From assembly GCF_002150505.1 (NCBI RefSeq), contig NZ_MSSV01000003.1, forward strand, positions 186,001-250,000: a DNA stretch of 64,000 bases, written 5' to 3'. Numbering within the stretch: the stretch's first letter is position 1; each line of letters starts with the position of its first letter. The translations under genes and the position numbers were made by a program. This document shows positions 1 through 9,231 of this stretch, in pieces. The notes beneath the pieces were generated by a model. It was not told the DNA's origin. It searched no databases and saw nothing but the letters and a program-made list of their open reading frames with translations. Source of the stretch: Algoriphagus ratkowskyi. Lineage in GTDB: Bacteria > Bacteroidota > Bacteroidia > Cytophagales > Cyclobacteriaceae.

Positions 1-2
1 GG

Positions 3-1202
3 ATGTCAGTAAAGCAGGTCCGATATTATTTGTTTTTGAAAGATACGATCATGCTTTCTCTTACCGCTTTTGGTGGCCCGCAGGCATTTCTTGCTATGCT
101 ACTTGAACGAATGGTGAAAAGAAGAGCATATATATTGGAGGATGAGCTGTGGGAGCTAAATGCATTGTGCAATATGCTCCCAGGCCCAGCATCCACTCAA
201 CTCGTGTGTGCTATAGCATATCGTGTCGGCGGTCCAAACTTAGCTTACCTCGCTTTGATTGTTTGGATCTTACCTGCTACGCTGCTGATGATTTTCGCAG
301 CATTACTCATTCATTTTCTACAGGAGAATACGCCCGGCGCTTTGAATTTTGCGCGATTCATTCAGCCTATGGCAATTGGATTTATCATTTTCGCTGCGCA
401 AAAAATAATTGGAAAGACAATCAAAACTACCGAAGCAATGGTCCTAGTTTTGATATCGGCTTTTGTCTCGTTCTTTTACAGTTCACCTTATATTTTCCCG
501 GTATTATTAACTATAGGCGGATTAAGCACCTCAATTAAATATAAGCAGCAACCTAAACTGAAAAAAGATGCCCCGCTGAAAATCGAATGGGCCAATTTCT
601 ATTTGTGGGCTGGAGTACTCATAATGGCTGCCGTACTGGGTGCTATTACAAAGTACCAACCAATCATCCTTTTCGAGAATTTCTACAGAAACGGAAGTTT
701 GATTTTCGGAGGTGGCCAAGTATTGGTCCCTTACTTATATACCGAATTTGTGGATTTCAAACATTTCCTGAGTTCTGAAGAATTCCTTACAGGATATGCG
801 ATATCGCAAGGCATCCCTGGCCCAACCTTTAGCATTTCATCCTATGTCGGAGCGCTTTCCATGAAAGAATTTGGAACTACAGGCTTCTTCATAGGAGGGT
901 TTATAGCTGCTGCGGGGATTTTCCTCCCTGGAATCTTTTTAATCTTTTTTGTAATCAGATTTTGGGATCAATTGAAAAAATATAGGCCTGTTCGAGCTGC
1001 TTTAGAAGGAATTAATGCCGTATCATGCGGAATGCTTATCGCTGCAGCTTACTTGCTTTTTGAGCCTTTGGAGGCAAACGGCTTGAATATTCTATTTATT
1101 CTAACGACATATATGCTTCTTCAATTCACTAAAATCTCATCCCCAATAATCATCGCTGGGGGAGTGATACTGGGGATTGTTTACAATAATTTCTTTCTGT
1201 AA
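3..1202 (+). CDS. chrA: Chromate transporter, CHR family
   Basis: Predicted inner-membrane transporter of the CHR family, whose characterised members export chromate. The 399-residue length fits the two-domain form. The N-terminal half carries FGGPQAF (about residues 23-29) and NMLPGPAS, and the C-terminal half repeats the pattern with FGGGQVLVPY and GIPGPTFSIS, the duplicated signature of the family. Many hydrophobic segments fit about ten membrane passes. The ATG lies two bases from the window edge, so an upstream start cannot be excluded. Actual substrate is unproven: many Bacteroidota homologues are assigned only by family. It ends 32 bases before the CBS gene and may be co-transcribed. 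Confidence 0.85.
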   Translation: MSVKQVRYYLFLKDTIMLSLTAFGGPQAFLAMLLERMVKRRAYILEDELWELNALCNMLPGPASTQLVCAIAYRVGGPNLAYLALIVWILPATLLMIFAALLIHFLQENTPGALNFARFIQPMAIGFIIFAAQKIIGKTIKTTEAMVLVLISAFVSFFYSSPYIFPVLLTIGGLSTSIKYKQQPKLKKDAPLKIEWANFYLWAGVLIMAAVLGAITKYQPIILFENFYRNGSLIFGGGQVLVPYLYTEFVDFKHFLSSEEFLTGYAISQGIPGPTFSISSYVGALSMKEFGTTGFFIGGFIAAAGIFLPGIFLIFFVIRFWDQLKKYRPVRAALEGINAVSCGMLIAAAYLLFEPLEANGLNILFILTTYMLLQFTKISSPIIIAGGVILGIVYNNFFL

Positions 1203-1234
1203 AACTGAGATATCTCTAGTTAATTTATACCTAA

Positions 1235-1960
1235 ATGAACGAGAATAGACTTAGTGACGTTTTAAAATCTAAATTCATTCCCTATCTTTCTTTTATGCAG
1301 GCATACGAATACATCAACAATCTGATCCCACCCCTGAAGCTTTCTGATAAAACAGGAATGGCTTTGGCATGGATGGAAGAAATCAGAACTGACGTACTTC
1401 CTGTTATTGATAAAGGGGTTTTTTTAGGACTTATAAAAGAAGAAAGAATATTTGAAGTCAATAATCCTGACACATTAATTGCTGATATTGAGCCTTCAAA
1501 CCCACAATGTTGGGTTTTTTCAGACAAACATATTTACGATGTACTTCGTGTCAGTTCAGAGCAAAAATCCAACATCGTGGCTGTTTTAGATAGAGACTCA
1601 AACTATCTCGGTGTTGTGACCATGGAGGATTCTATCGCTGCATTTGCAGATAGCCTCTCGATAAAATCACAGGGGAGCGTGGTAATCTTATCGATAAGTA
1701 TGACCGATTATAGTTTATCTGAGATTTCTAGAATAATTGAATCTGATAATGCAAAAGTTCTCAGTTCATTTATTACAACCGACCCTTTGGATGATAGTAA
1801 GATCAAACTCACTTTAAAGCTTGATCAAACCGAACTTAGGCATATAAAAGCAACGCTCGAACGATTTGGTTATAAGGTCATCGATCATTACCAAGAGGAA
1901 AGTGGTGTAAGCAGTGAAGAAGATAGAATCGGTAATTTACTCAGGTTTCTAGATATTTAG
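1235..1960 (+). CDS. CBS domain protein upstream of nadK
   Basis: A 241-residue soluble protein. The N-terminal two thirds look like a CBS-domain pair (residues about 15-140; IVAVLDRDSNYLGVVTMED is a typical second CBS motif). The C-terminal part (about 145-215) resembles an ACT-like regulatory fold. CBS pairs usually bind adenine nucleotides and regulate a partner. It ends three bases before the nadK start, so the two are almost certainly co-transcribed, which makes a link to NAD(P) metabolism plausible but unproven. There is no catalytic motif. Confidence 0.75.
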   Translation: MNENRLSDVLKSKFIPYLSFMQAYEYINNLIPPLKLSDKTGMALAWMEEIRTDVLPVIDKGVFLGLIKEERIFEVNNPDTLIADIEPSNPQCWVFSDKHIYDVLRVSSEQKSNIVAVLDRDSNYLGVVTMEDSIAAFADSLSIKSQGSVVILSISMTDYSLSEISRIIESDNAKVLSSFITTDPLDDSKIKLTLKLDQTELRHIKATLERFGYKVIDHYQEESGVSSEEDRIGNLLRFLDI

Positions 1961-1963
1961 TTC

Positions 1964-2839
1964 ATGAAAGTCGCCCTTCATGGCTTATCGCTGAAAGCAG
2001 AACTGTTTTCAGAAGTACAGTCACTTTTTACCGAACTCAACAAGCATCAATTCGAAATATTTGCTACCGAACAATTTGATCGGCAATTACGCATGCATGG
2101 CCACAAAGCATTAAATTATTGGGTTCTAGAAGGGCGGGAAGACATGGCTGCTATGGATTGTGTGATATCTATAGGTGGAGATGGGACGTTATTGGATGCA
2201 GTTTGCCAAGTCGGAGAACTCGAGATCCCGATTTTAGGTCTTAATACTGGCCGATTAGGTTTTCTTGCTACAGTGGCAACAGAAAAGATTTCTGATGCCA
2301 TAGCAGACTTAGCCTCCAACAATTACCAGCTTGAATCAAGAGCTCTGATTTCCCTGCAAAGTCATAGAAAACTCTTTAATGGTTTGAATTTTGGATTGAA
2401 TGAGTTCACCATACACAAGCGCGACACCTCATCTATGATCACGGTCCACACCTATATAGACGGAAAATACCTAAACAGCTATTGGGCTGACGGCTTAATT
2501 GTCTCTACGCCGACTGGTTCTACAGGCTATTCTCTAAGTTGCGGAGGTCCATTGATATCGCCAGAGGCAAAAAATTTTGTAATTACTCCGGTAAGTCCTC
2601 ATAATTTGAACGTGAGACCTATCATTGTTTCTGATGAAAGTGAGATCAGTTTTGAAATAGAGGGCAGAGCAGAGAAATTCTTAATATCTTTGGACTCAAG
2701 ATCTACGTCAATTTCGTCAGAAGTGAAACTAAGTGTAAAGAAGGAAAGCTTTTCAGCTAAACTAGTAAAGTTACCTCATTATCATTTCTTTGATACGCTA
2801 AGACAAAAACTGAATTGGGGTTTTGACATGAGAAACTGA
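1964..2839 (+). CDS. nadK: NAD kinase
   Basis: Phosphorylates NAD to NADP in the cytoplasm. The diagnostic GGDGT motif sits at residues 71-75 within SIGGDGTLLDAV, followed by GLNTGRLGFL and the substrate-binding segment DGLIVSTPTGSTGYSLS. At 291 residues it has normal family length. The ATG at 1964 follows the CBS gene stop by three bases. In this phylum nadK commonly lies beside the CBS gene and upstream of the envelope genes seen here. Confidence 0.95.
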   Translation: MKVALHGLSLKAELFSEVQSLFTELNKHQFEIFATEQFDRQLRMHGHKALNYWVLEGREDMAAMDCVISIGGDGTLLDAVCQVGELEIPILGLNTGRLGFLATVATEKISDAIADLASNNYQLESRALISLQSHRKLFNGLNFGLNEFTIHKRDTSSMITVHTYIDGKYLNSYWADGLIVSTPTGSTGYSLSCGGPLISPEAKNFVITPVSPHNLNVRPIIVSDESEISFEIEGRAEKFLISLDSRSTSISSEVKLSVKKESFSAKLVKLPHYHFFDTLRQKLNWGFDMRN

Positions 2840-2901
2840 TTTGGAGCCCAATAGACTTAACCAATTTGAGCTTAACAATTATTAACCCGCTAAATACTGA
2901 G

Positions 2902-3693
2902 ATGCGTTTTTTAAACGTTAGGTACTTCATATCTTGCATCGTCTTGAAAAAGGTCAATTTTCAGATTACCAACTACTTACTCGCATTTTTGCTGCTTTTT
3001 CTAGGATTTTCCTCTGAAATTCAAGCTCAAAATTACGAAATCGGTGGTGGCTTAGGAGTCGCCGCCTATTCAGGTGATATAATTAGAAAAATTGACCCGG
3101 GCCAATTAGGACCCCAAGTCACGTTGTTTGGCAGGAGAAATTTTGACAATGTGTGGGCACTTCGTGTCGGCATTTCAGGTGGAGCACTTTATGGTGCTGA
3201 TAGCATCAAACCTATTGATCAATTAGCGTTAATCAGAGACGGTAGATTCAGAGCTGGAGTAATGGAGGCATCGGCAGTGGTGGAGTTTAATTTTCTAGAC
3301 TACCTTTCCCCTAATTCCGAGTTTCGATTTGCACCTTATGCCTTCTTTGGCATCGGCTACACGCTCGCATTTGCGAAAGGAAATACTTATGGATTTAACG
3401 TATCTACCAGGTACAACTTAAGTACTTTGGTTATTCCATTTGGTGGTGGAGTCAAGTATAAATTGAATGAGCGCTGGACCGTAGCAACGGAATTAGGCTT
3501 TCGACCAACCTTTACGGATTACCTCGATAAAATAGATAGCACAGAGCCTTCAATTCCTAGATTCCAGGATCCTTCAAATCCTAATCAGCCTTATGGAATT
3601 AACTTTGGTAATGCTTATGACAGAGATTGGTACTACTTCCTTGGAGTTACGATCAGCTATACCCTCATGACTACCAAATGCTACGCATATTAA
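2902..3693 (+). CDS. porG: DUF6089 outer-membrane protein, PorG-like (type IX secretion)
   Basis: Predicted outer-membrane beta-barrel protein of the DUF6089 family. I chose the ATG at 2902 over a TTG at 2866 because it puts a hydrophobic signal segment (LLAFLLLFLGFSSEIQAQ) near the N-terminus, with cleavage likely after QAQ. The mature part starts with EIGGGLGVAAYSGD, typical of the family, followed by alternating strands. In Porphyromonas gingivalis the equivalent gene next to uppS and bamA encodes PorG, a type IX secretion component. The same gene order supports that assignment here, but by synteny only. The 3' end overlaps an open frame leading into uppS. Confidence 0.65.
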   Translation: MRFLNVRYFISCIVLKKVNFQITNYLLAFLLLFLGFSSEIQAQNYEIGGGLGVAAYSGDIIRKIDPGQLGPQVTLFGRRNFDNVWALRVGISGGALYGADSIKPIDQLALIRDGRFRAGVMEASAVVEFNFLDYLSPNSEFRFAPYAFFGIGYTLAFAKGNTYGFNVSTRYNLSTLVIPFGGGVKYKLNERWTVATELGFRPTFTDYLDKIDSTEPSIPRFQDPSNPNQPYGINFGNAYDRDWYYFLGVTISYTLMTTKCYAY

Positions 3694-3776
3694 TTAATCA
3701 AGCCCTAGGGCGAATATTTGGAAAAGAAATGGCATTTTTGTACCTCCAAAAAAGTAAGGGACCGGAAACGGCTGGA

Positions 3777-4514
3777 ATGAAAGAATCATCTGACAATATC
3801 AATAACCCAAAGCATATCGCAATTATCATGGACGGCAATGGTCGCTGGGCCACGAAAAAGGGGGCTATGCGAATATTTGGACATAAAAATGCCACAAAGG
3901 CGGTTAGAGAAGCCATAGAAGGAGCCGATAGTCTTGGGGTTAAATTCTTGACCTTATTCTCATTTTCAACAGAAAACTGGTCAAGACCCAAAGCTGAAGT
4001 TGATGGACTAATGGAACTCCTAGTGAAGACCATGTCTGACGAGGTTCCAATGTTAATGAATGGCAATTTCAAATTAGAAAGTATTGGAGATGTAGAAAGC
4101 CTACCGCCTTCAGCCTATAAAACACTAAATAGGGTGAAGGAAATCACCTCTAAAAATACCGGACTCAAGGTGATCTTAGCATTAAGCTACAGTGGTCACT
4201 GGGAGCTCACTCATGCAGCTAAACACATTGCTCAAAAAGTCTCCGAAGGAAAATTGAATGTTGAGGACATTACCGAAAAAGTAATGGCTGAACATCTGGC
4301 AACAGCCGATTATCCTGATCCTGAATTAATGATCAGAACTAGCGGTGAATATCGGATAAGCAATTTTCTACTTTGGCAATTGGCCTACACAGAGATGTAT
4401 TTCACCCCTGTGCTATGGCCAGATTTTAGAAGAGAGCATCTCTTTACTGCAGTTTCCGATTACCTATCACGGGAAAGGAGATTTGGTAAAACAGGTGAGC
4501 AAGTTAAATCTTAA
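3777..4514 (+). CDS. uppS: Isoprenyl transferase (undecaprenyl diphosphate synthase)
   Basis: Makes the C55 lipid carrier for peptidoglycan and surface polysaccharide by cis-condensation of isopentenyl diphosphate. The motif HIAIIMDGNGRWA contains the catalytic Asp (residue 19), followed by FSTENWSRP and the C-terminal RTSGEYRISNFLLWQ. The open frame extends upstream to 3627 inside porG, but the ATG at 3777 gives 245 residues, the normal length, with the conserved block about 12 residues from the start. It sits seven bases upstream of bamA. Confidence 0.93.
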   Translation: MKESSDNINNPKHIAIIMDGNGRWATKKGAMRIFGHKNATKAVREAIEGADSLGVKFLTLFSFSTENWSRPKAEVDGLMELLVKTMSDEVPMLMNGNFKLESIGDVESLPPSAYKTLNRVKEITSKNTGLKVILALSYSGHWELTHAAKHIAQKVSEGKLNVEDITEKVMAEHLATADYPDPELMIRTSGEYRISNFLLWQLAYTEMYFTPVLWPDFRREHLFTAVSDYLSRERRFGKTGEQVKS

Positions 4515-4521
4515 GTAATTA

Positions 4522-7221
4522 ATGAAAAGAAGTTTACTGATTCTGTTTTGTCTAGTTTGGGCAAGTTCAGCAATGGCGCAAATACGTTTGGGTCAAAGTC
4601 GCTATGCCTCAAGCAAGCCAATCGATATTTTGGAGCTGAATTACGCTAAGCCTCAAACCTATAGAATCGCAGAAATAAAAGCTGTAGGGCTCACCACCCT
4701 GGATGAAATCGCCATTCTTTCCTTATCAGGATTGAAAGTGGACGATGAAATAGAGGTGCCTGGAGATGCAATTTCAAATGCTCTAAAAAAGCTGTGGGGA
4801 CAAGGAATCATAGGTGATGTGAAAATCTTGGTGACCAAAATAGAAGGCTCCGATATCTCCTTACTTCTAGACTTAACTGAGAGACCTAGATTCTCACGAG
4901 TTGAGTTTACAGGAATGAACAAAACTCAGCAAACAGAACTCAAGGATAAGGTAAATATAAGAGGTCGAGTAGTCAGAGATGATGTTTTAAATAACGCCAA
5001 AAGGACTATTGAAAAATATTACCTTGACAAAGGTTTCATGAATGCTGATGTGAAAATTAAGCAGGAAAGAGATACTACCTTACCCAATTCGGTGAAATTA
5101 ATTTTTGACGTTGAGCAAAACTCAAAAGTTAGAATTAACGCCATCGAATTCTACGGCAACGTAGAAGTAGACGATTCCAAACTTAAAAAGAAGCTAAAGA
5201 AAACTAAGGAACATGCTCGTGTAAGCATTTTCAAAGATGGCTATTCCAGATTAACAGATGCTACTACAGAAGACATTAAAAACACCATATTTCACACAGA
5301 TTCTGTCTCCAATCAGGATGTAAAAGAATACATCAATAAGAATTTTAAACTAAACTTCTTCAATGGCTCCAAGTACATTCCTAAGGAATACAGAAATGAC
5401 AAGGACAATGTGATTAACTTTTACCAAAGTAAAGGGTACCGTGATGCCAAGATCACTGCAGATTCAATCTATACATTTACATCGGACAAAATCAACATTG
5501 ATATTGCCCTTGAAGAGGGACAAAAATACTACTACAGGAATATCACTTTTAATGGGAATTACATTCACCCAGACCAAGTATTACTTGCGAAGTTAGGTAT
5601 CCAGAGAGGTGACGTTTACGATAAAGAAAAACTAGACAAACGTCTAAACTACGATCCTTCTAAAGGGGATGACGTAAGTTCACTCTATCAAAATGATGGC
5701 TACCTATTCTTTACAATTGATCCTGTGGAGATAAATGTCGCAGGTGATTCGATTGATTTGGAAATGAGGATTTTTGAAGGTCCTCAAGTCACTGTAAACA
5801 GTGTAAATATTAGTGGAAACGAAAGAACCTCTGATCACGTAGTCATGCGTGAAATACGCATCCTTCCTGGTCAAAAATTCAACAGAGAGCTGCTTGTTCG
5901 TACCATTCGTGAACTATCCACGCTGGGTTATTTTGACCCTGAAAAAATTGAGCCAGATCTAAGACCAAATTTCGAAGCGGCAACTGTAGATATTACCTTC
6001 AAATTAGAAGAAAGACCAAATGACCAGATTGAACTATCTGGTGGTTGGGGCGGATTCTACGGCTTTGTAGGTACAGTAGGTCTTTCATTCAATAATTTCT
6101 CCCTGAAAAACATCAAAGATTTCTCCAAATGGGATCCACTACCTGTAGGTGATGGGCAAAAGCTTTCACTTCGTGTTCAAGCAAATGGTAAATCGTTTCA
6201 GAATTACTCCGTATCCTTGACTGAACCATGGTTTGGTGGGAAAAAGCCAAATGCACTTAGCTTTTCATTCAATCACTCGGTACAGCGCCAAATAGATTAC
6301 TTTAGCCAATCTACTTTTGGAAATGACTTGGGTTCCTTTCAGATCACCGGTGTGACATTAGGACTTGCCAAACGAATTACCTGGCCAGACGATAACTTCA
6401 GTATTAGTAACTCCTTACAGTTTCAGGTTTATAATTTTGATAGATATGGAACCTATTTCGGGCTAAGCTATCCTACAGGGACATCTAAAAGTATTACATT
6501 AAACACTACAATTGCCAGATACAACATTGATAACCCAACGTTTCCTCGGTTCGGATCAAACATAACACTGTCCACTGCTTTTACTCCTCCTTATTCTTCT
6601 CTGCATAAAAATATTACCGAAGAGTCCATTGATCAGGAGAAATATAAGTGGCTGGAATACCATAAGTGGATGTTTGACGGGTCATTCTACACACCCTTAT
6701 TTGGTTCTACCAAATTGGTGGCAAGTGCAAGAGCGCATATGGGCTACCTAGGTTCTTACAGTCAAAAGATTGGACTTATTCCATTAGAAAGATTTGTAAT
6801 GGGTGGTGACGGTATGTCCATGAATAACTTTGCTTTGGGACAGGAGATCATCGGTTTACGGGGCTATGAGAACCAATCTATTACTCCAGGTGCACTTACA
6901 AGAGGCCAAGAAGGTGCAGAACCATACGGAGGTGTAGTGTATAATAAATATGTGATGGAAGTGAGATACCTAATTTCTCCAAATCCATCGGCAACGATCT
7001 TTGTACTTGGTTTTGCAGAGGCAGGTAACAATTGGGGGTCCTACAAAGACTTTAACCCATACGATCTGAAAAAATCAGCAGGATTGGGTGCAAGAATCTT
7101 TATGCCAGCATTTGGCCTACTTGGTATTGACTGGGGCTATGGATTTGACAAAGCAACACCTAATGCACTCCAACGAAGTGGCTCACAGTTCCACTTTACT
7201 ATAGGCCAGCAAATACGATAG
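4522..7221 (+). CDS. bamA: Outer-membrane protein assembly factor BamA
   Basis: Central Omp85 component of the machine that inserts beta-barrel proteins into the outer membrane. The 899-residue product begins with a signal peptide (cleavage near SSAMAQ), then about five POTRA domains over residues 45-485, then a roughly 400-residue barrel containing the conserved GLRGYENQSITPG region (about 775-790). Length and order match BamA in this phylum. The neighbouring Skp/OmpH chaperones and PorG fit an outer-membrane biogenesis operon. TamA is an alternative Omp85 protein, but five POTRA domains and synteny favour BamA. Confidence 0.93.
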   Translation: MKRSLLILFCLVWASSAMAQIRLGQSRYASSKPIDILELNYAKPQTYRIAEIKAVGLTTLDEIAILSLSGLKVDDEIEVPGDAISNALKKLWGQGIIGDVKILVTKIEGSDISLLLDLTERPRFSRVEFTGMNKTQQTELKDKVNIRGRVVRDDVLNNAKRTIEKYYLDKGFMNADVKIKQERDTTLPNSVKLIFDVEQNSKVRINAIEFYGNVEVDDSKLKKKLKKTKEHARVSIFKDGYSRLTDATTEDIKNTIFHTDSVSNQDVKEYINKNFKLNFFNGSKYIPKEYRNDKDNVINFYQSKGYRDAKITADSIYTFTSDKINIDIALEEGQKYYYRNITFNGNYIHPDQVLLAKLGIQRGDVYDKEKLDKRLNYDPSKGDDVSSLYQNDGYLFFTIDPVEINVAGDSIDLEMRIFEGPQVTVNSVNISGNERTSDHVVMREIRILPGQKFNRELLVRTIRELSTLGYFDPEKIEPDLRPNFEAATVDITFKLEERPNDQIELSGGWGGFYGFVGTVGLSFNNFSLKNIKDFSKWDPLPVGDGQKLSLRVQANGKSFQNYSVSLTEPWFGGKKPNALSFSFNHSVQRQIDYFSQSTFGNDLGSFQITGVTLGLAKRITWPDDNFSISNSLQFQVYNFDRYGTYFGLSYPTGTSKSITLNTTIARYNIDNPTFPRFGSNITLSTAFTPPYSSLHKNITEESIDQEKYKWLEYHKWMFDGSFYTPLFGSTKLVASARAHMGYLGSYSQKIGLIPLERFVMGGDGMSMNNFALGQEIIGLRGYENQSITPGALTRGQEGAEPYGGVVYNKYVMEVRYLISPNPSATIFVLGFAEAGNNWGSYKDFNPYDLKKSAGLGARIFMPAFGLLGIDWGYGFDKATPNALQRSGSQFHFTIGQQIR

Positions 7222-7312
7222 GTATAAATATAGTACGGGATTTGTTAATTTATGCAAAAATTGAGGTTTTAGGATTGTTAAAAAATCGAGTCATAGTTAA
7301 CTTCATAAACTC

Positions 7313-7843
7313 ATGAATAGATCACTGAAAATTGTATTTTTGCTGCTTATAGTGCTTCAAACAGGGCCTGTAGCAGCTCAGAAGTTCGGTTACATAGATT
7401 CAGAATATATCCTCAATAAGCATCCTGACTATAAGGTAATACAGAAAGAGCTTGAGATAGTCAGCTCGCAATGGAAGAAAGAGGCACAAAATTTGGATAA
7501 AGAGATCAAAGATCTTACTGTTCAGCTCAAGGCTGAAGAAGTATTACTCACAGAAGAAATGTATCAGCAACGGCTGGAACAAATTAATTTGAAAAAAAAA
7601 GAATCCCAAGAATTCAATAGTAGAGTCTTCGGAATTGACGGGCAGTATTTCCAAAAACAAGCAGAATTAATGCAGCCTTTACAATCCAAAATCTACGATG
7701 CTATTGAGCGAATGACTCGTAGAAACAACCTTGGAATGTTATTTGATAAAGCTGCTGCACCATCGGCAATTATCTATACAGATCCCAGACATGATTATTC
7801 GGAATTCGTCTTGGAGGAATTGGGAATAGAAGACAACAAATAA
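7313..7843 (+). CDS. OmpH/Skp family periplasmic chaperone (first copy)
   Basis: A 176-residue protein with a signal peptide (cleavage near VAAQ), then KFGYIDSEYILNKHPDY, the conserved start of Skp/OmpH, and a charged coiled-coil stretch at residues 45-110 rich in Lys, Glu and Gln. Skp chaperones carry unfolded outer-membrane proteins across the periplasm to BamA. It lies 91 bases after bamA and 13 bases before a second, divergent paralogue. A tandem pair is usual in this phylum. Confidence 0.9.
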   Translation: MNRSLKIVFLLLIVLQTGPVAAQKFGYIDSEYILNKHPDYKVIQKELEIVSSQWKKEAQNLDKEIKDLTVQLKAEEVLLTEEMYQQRLEQINLKKKESQEFNSRVFGIDGQYFQKQAELMQPLQSKIYDAIERMTRRNNLGMLFDKAAAPSAIIYTDPRHDYSEFVLEELGIEDNK

Positions 7844-7856
7844 ATAGAACACAGAA

Positions 7857-8402
7857 ATGATGAAAGTAAAAGTTATCCTTTCCGCAGTAGCCTTGCTTTG
7901 CGTAGGATTTGCAGCCCAGGCTCAAGATGTTAAGATTGGTTATACCAACGTAGAGTTTATCATGGATATTATGCCAGAGATGGAGCAAATAGCCGCTGAT
8001 GTTAAAGACTACGAAACTCAGCTTCAGACTACTATGCAACTGAAAGCTGAAGATTTCCAGCGTCAAGTACAAACGTATCAGCAAGCTGCTCAGACAATGA
8101 CTGAAGAAGCTAGAGCTGCTAAAGAGCAGGAACTAACTACGCTTCAGGGCACCTTGCAAAAAATGGAATCTGATACTCAGATCAGCTATCAGAGAAAATT
8201 GGGAGAGCTACTTTCACCTGTACAAACTAAGGTGATCAATGCAATCAATGCCGTAGCAGCAGAAAACAACTACACGCATATTTTCGCTGAGTCAGCTGGT
8301 CAAGCACCTATTCTTCTTTATACTAAAGAAGAAGACAAATTTACTGAGCTAGTATTGGCTAAGTTAGGCCTTAAGATGCCAGCTGCTCCTGCAGCAAAAT
8401 AA
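7857..8402 (+). CDS. OmpH/Skp family periplasmic chaperone (second copy)
   Basis: Paralogue of the preceding gene, 181 residues. It has a signal peptide (cleavage near AAQAQ), the conserved KIGYTNVEFIMDIMPE segment and a Gln/Glu-rich coiled coil at about residues 45-125. The C-terminus ends in an Ala/Pro-rich tail. A second ATG three bases downstream (7860) could also start translation. It is the last gene of the envelope operon and is followed by a clear terminator at 8423. Confidence 0.9.
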   Translation: MMKVKVILSAVALLCVGFAAQAQDVKIGYTNVEFIMDIMPEMEQIAADVKDYETQLQTTMQLKAEDFQRQVQTYQQAAQTMTEEARAAKEQELTTLQGTLQKMESDTQISYQRKLGELLSPVQTKVINAINAVAAENNYTHIFAESAGQAPILLYTKEEDKFTELVLAKLGLKMPAAPAAK

Positions 8403-8422
8403 TTAACTACAGTAACTAACAA

Positions 8423-8457
8423 GCCGCTAACTCGATTTCGATTTAGCGGCTTTTTTT
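8423..8457 (+). terminator. Rho-independent terminator after the bamA-ompH operon
   Basis: Eight-base perfect stem GCCGCTAA / TTAGCGGC with a 12-base loop, followed directly by seven T residues. It lies 20 bases after the second ompH stop codon. Confidence 0.9.
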
Positions 8458-8465
8458 ATGAATAT

Positions 8466-8499
8466 AAACCACAAAGAGGTTACATAGAAAGGTACAAAG
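8466..8499. repeat. Candidate dispersed intergenic repeat, AAACCACAAAG type
   Basis: The sequence AAACCACAAAG, followed 18 bases later by another CAAAG, resembles an intergenic repeat motif I recall from Bacteroidota genomes. A related element in reverse orientation lies at 42370-42402 (CTTTGTGGTTA). The remaining bases to the thioredoxin gene (to 8639) show no gene or clear promoter. Confidence 0.35.
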
Positions 8500-8639
8500 T
8501 TCGCGGATCAGTAGATTAAACTCGCTTGATTGGTCGGTGAAAAATCAACTGCACGCATTTCGACTATAGTAATTGCGATTGACTAACTAATTACTATCTA
8601 CATTTCACTAACTACCTCTTACAATTTTCACTTCTATAC

Positions 8640-8945
8640 ATGCCAAAGCGAAATCCTAAGGATATAATCATAAAAAGCCAAGAGGCCGTATTAGTTGATT
8701 TTTATGCAGACTGGTGTGGCCCTTGCCATACGATGGATCCTATCATAGGCGAAGTGATTTCAGAACTACAGGGAAAAATAAAACTTCTAAAAATCAACAT
8801 AGATAAAAGTCCTCAGCTGGCCCAGCAGTTCGCTGTTCGCTCTATCCCAAATTACATACTTTTCAAAAAAGGTAAAATTCTCTGGAGAAAAGGCGGTTTG
8901 ATAACAAAGAGAGATTTACATCATGCATTGAAAGGATTTGTATAA
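8640..8945 (+). CDS. Thioredoxin family protein
   Basis: A compact 101-residue thioredoxin fold without signal peptide, so cytoplasmic. The redox-active WCGPC motif lies at residues 25-29 (VDFYADWCGPC), and the cis-proline region is AVRSIPNYILFKKG. It probably reduces protein disulfides. The monocistronic context gives no specific partner. Confidence 0.92.
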   Translation: MPKRNPKDIIIKSQEAVLVDFYADWCGPCHTMDPIIGEVISELQGKIKLLKINIDKSPQLAQQFAVRSIPNYILFKKGKILWRKGGLITKRDLHHALKGFV

Positions 8946-9186
8946 AACAAACTAATCCACATTTGGGGAAGTGTAAAGAAAAAACGATACATAATTCAGA
9001 CCTCAATAACACAAAGCCAACCTAATCCAACTAGGAAAGTTTATTCAAGCCCAACACAAAAACTCTTAGCTCGATAAATCAGTGAATTGCACCTGACAAA
9101 ATCTATAATTGGTTACTTTTAGAAATGAAATGGATCATGTCTACTTCGATACACAGTGTGATGCTTATACTACCTTCGAGATTCCT

Positions 9187-9202
9187 CCAGATAGCTATCG
9201 GG
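9187..9202. repeat. Near-perfect 16-bp palindrome in intergenic space
   Basis: CCAGATAGCTATCGGG pairs with itself apart from one A/G mismatch. It resembles the CCCGATAGCTATCGGG palindromes I recall from Cyclobacteriaceae intergenic DNA. It lies 30 bases before the beta-barrel gene at 9232. The rest of the 286-base gap (8946-9231) shows no coding potential that I can support. Confidence 0.4.
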
Positions 9203-9231
9203 ATGTCATTTGAAAATCAAATTATAAACAG

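Noticed and set aside
2866..2901. TTG start 36 bases upstream for the PorG-like protein
   Set aside because: It would displace the signal peptide further from the N-terminus, and the ATG at 2902 is sufficient.
3627..3776. Longer N-terminus for UppS starting inside porG
   Set aside because: It would add 50 residues before the conserved block and overlap porG by 67 bases. The ATG at 3777 gives the normal family length.
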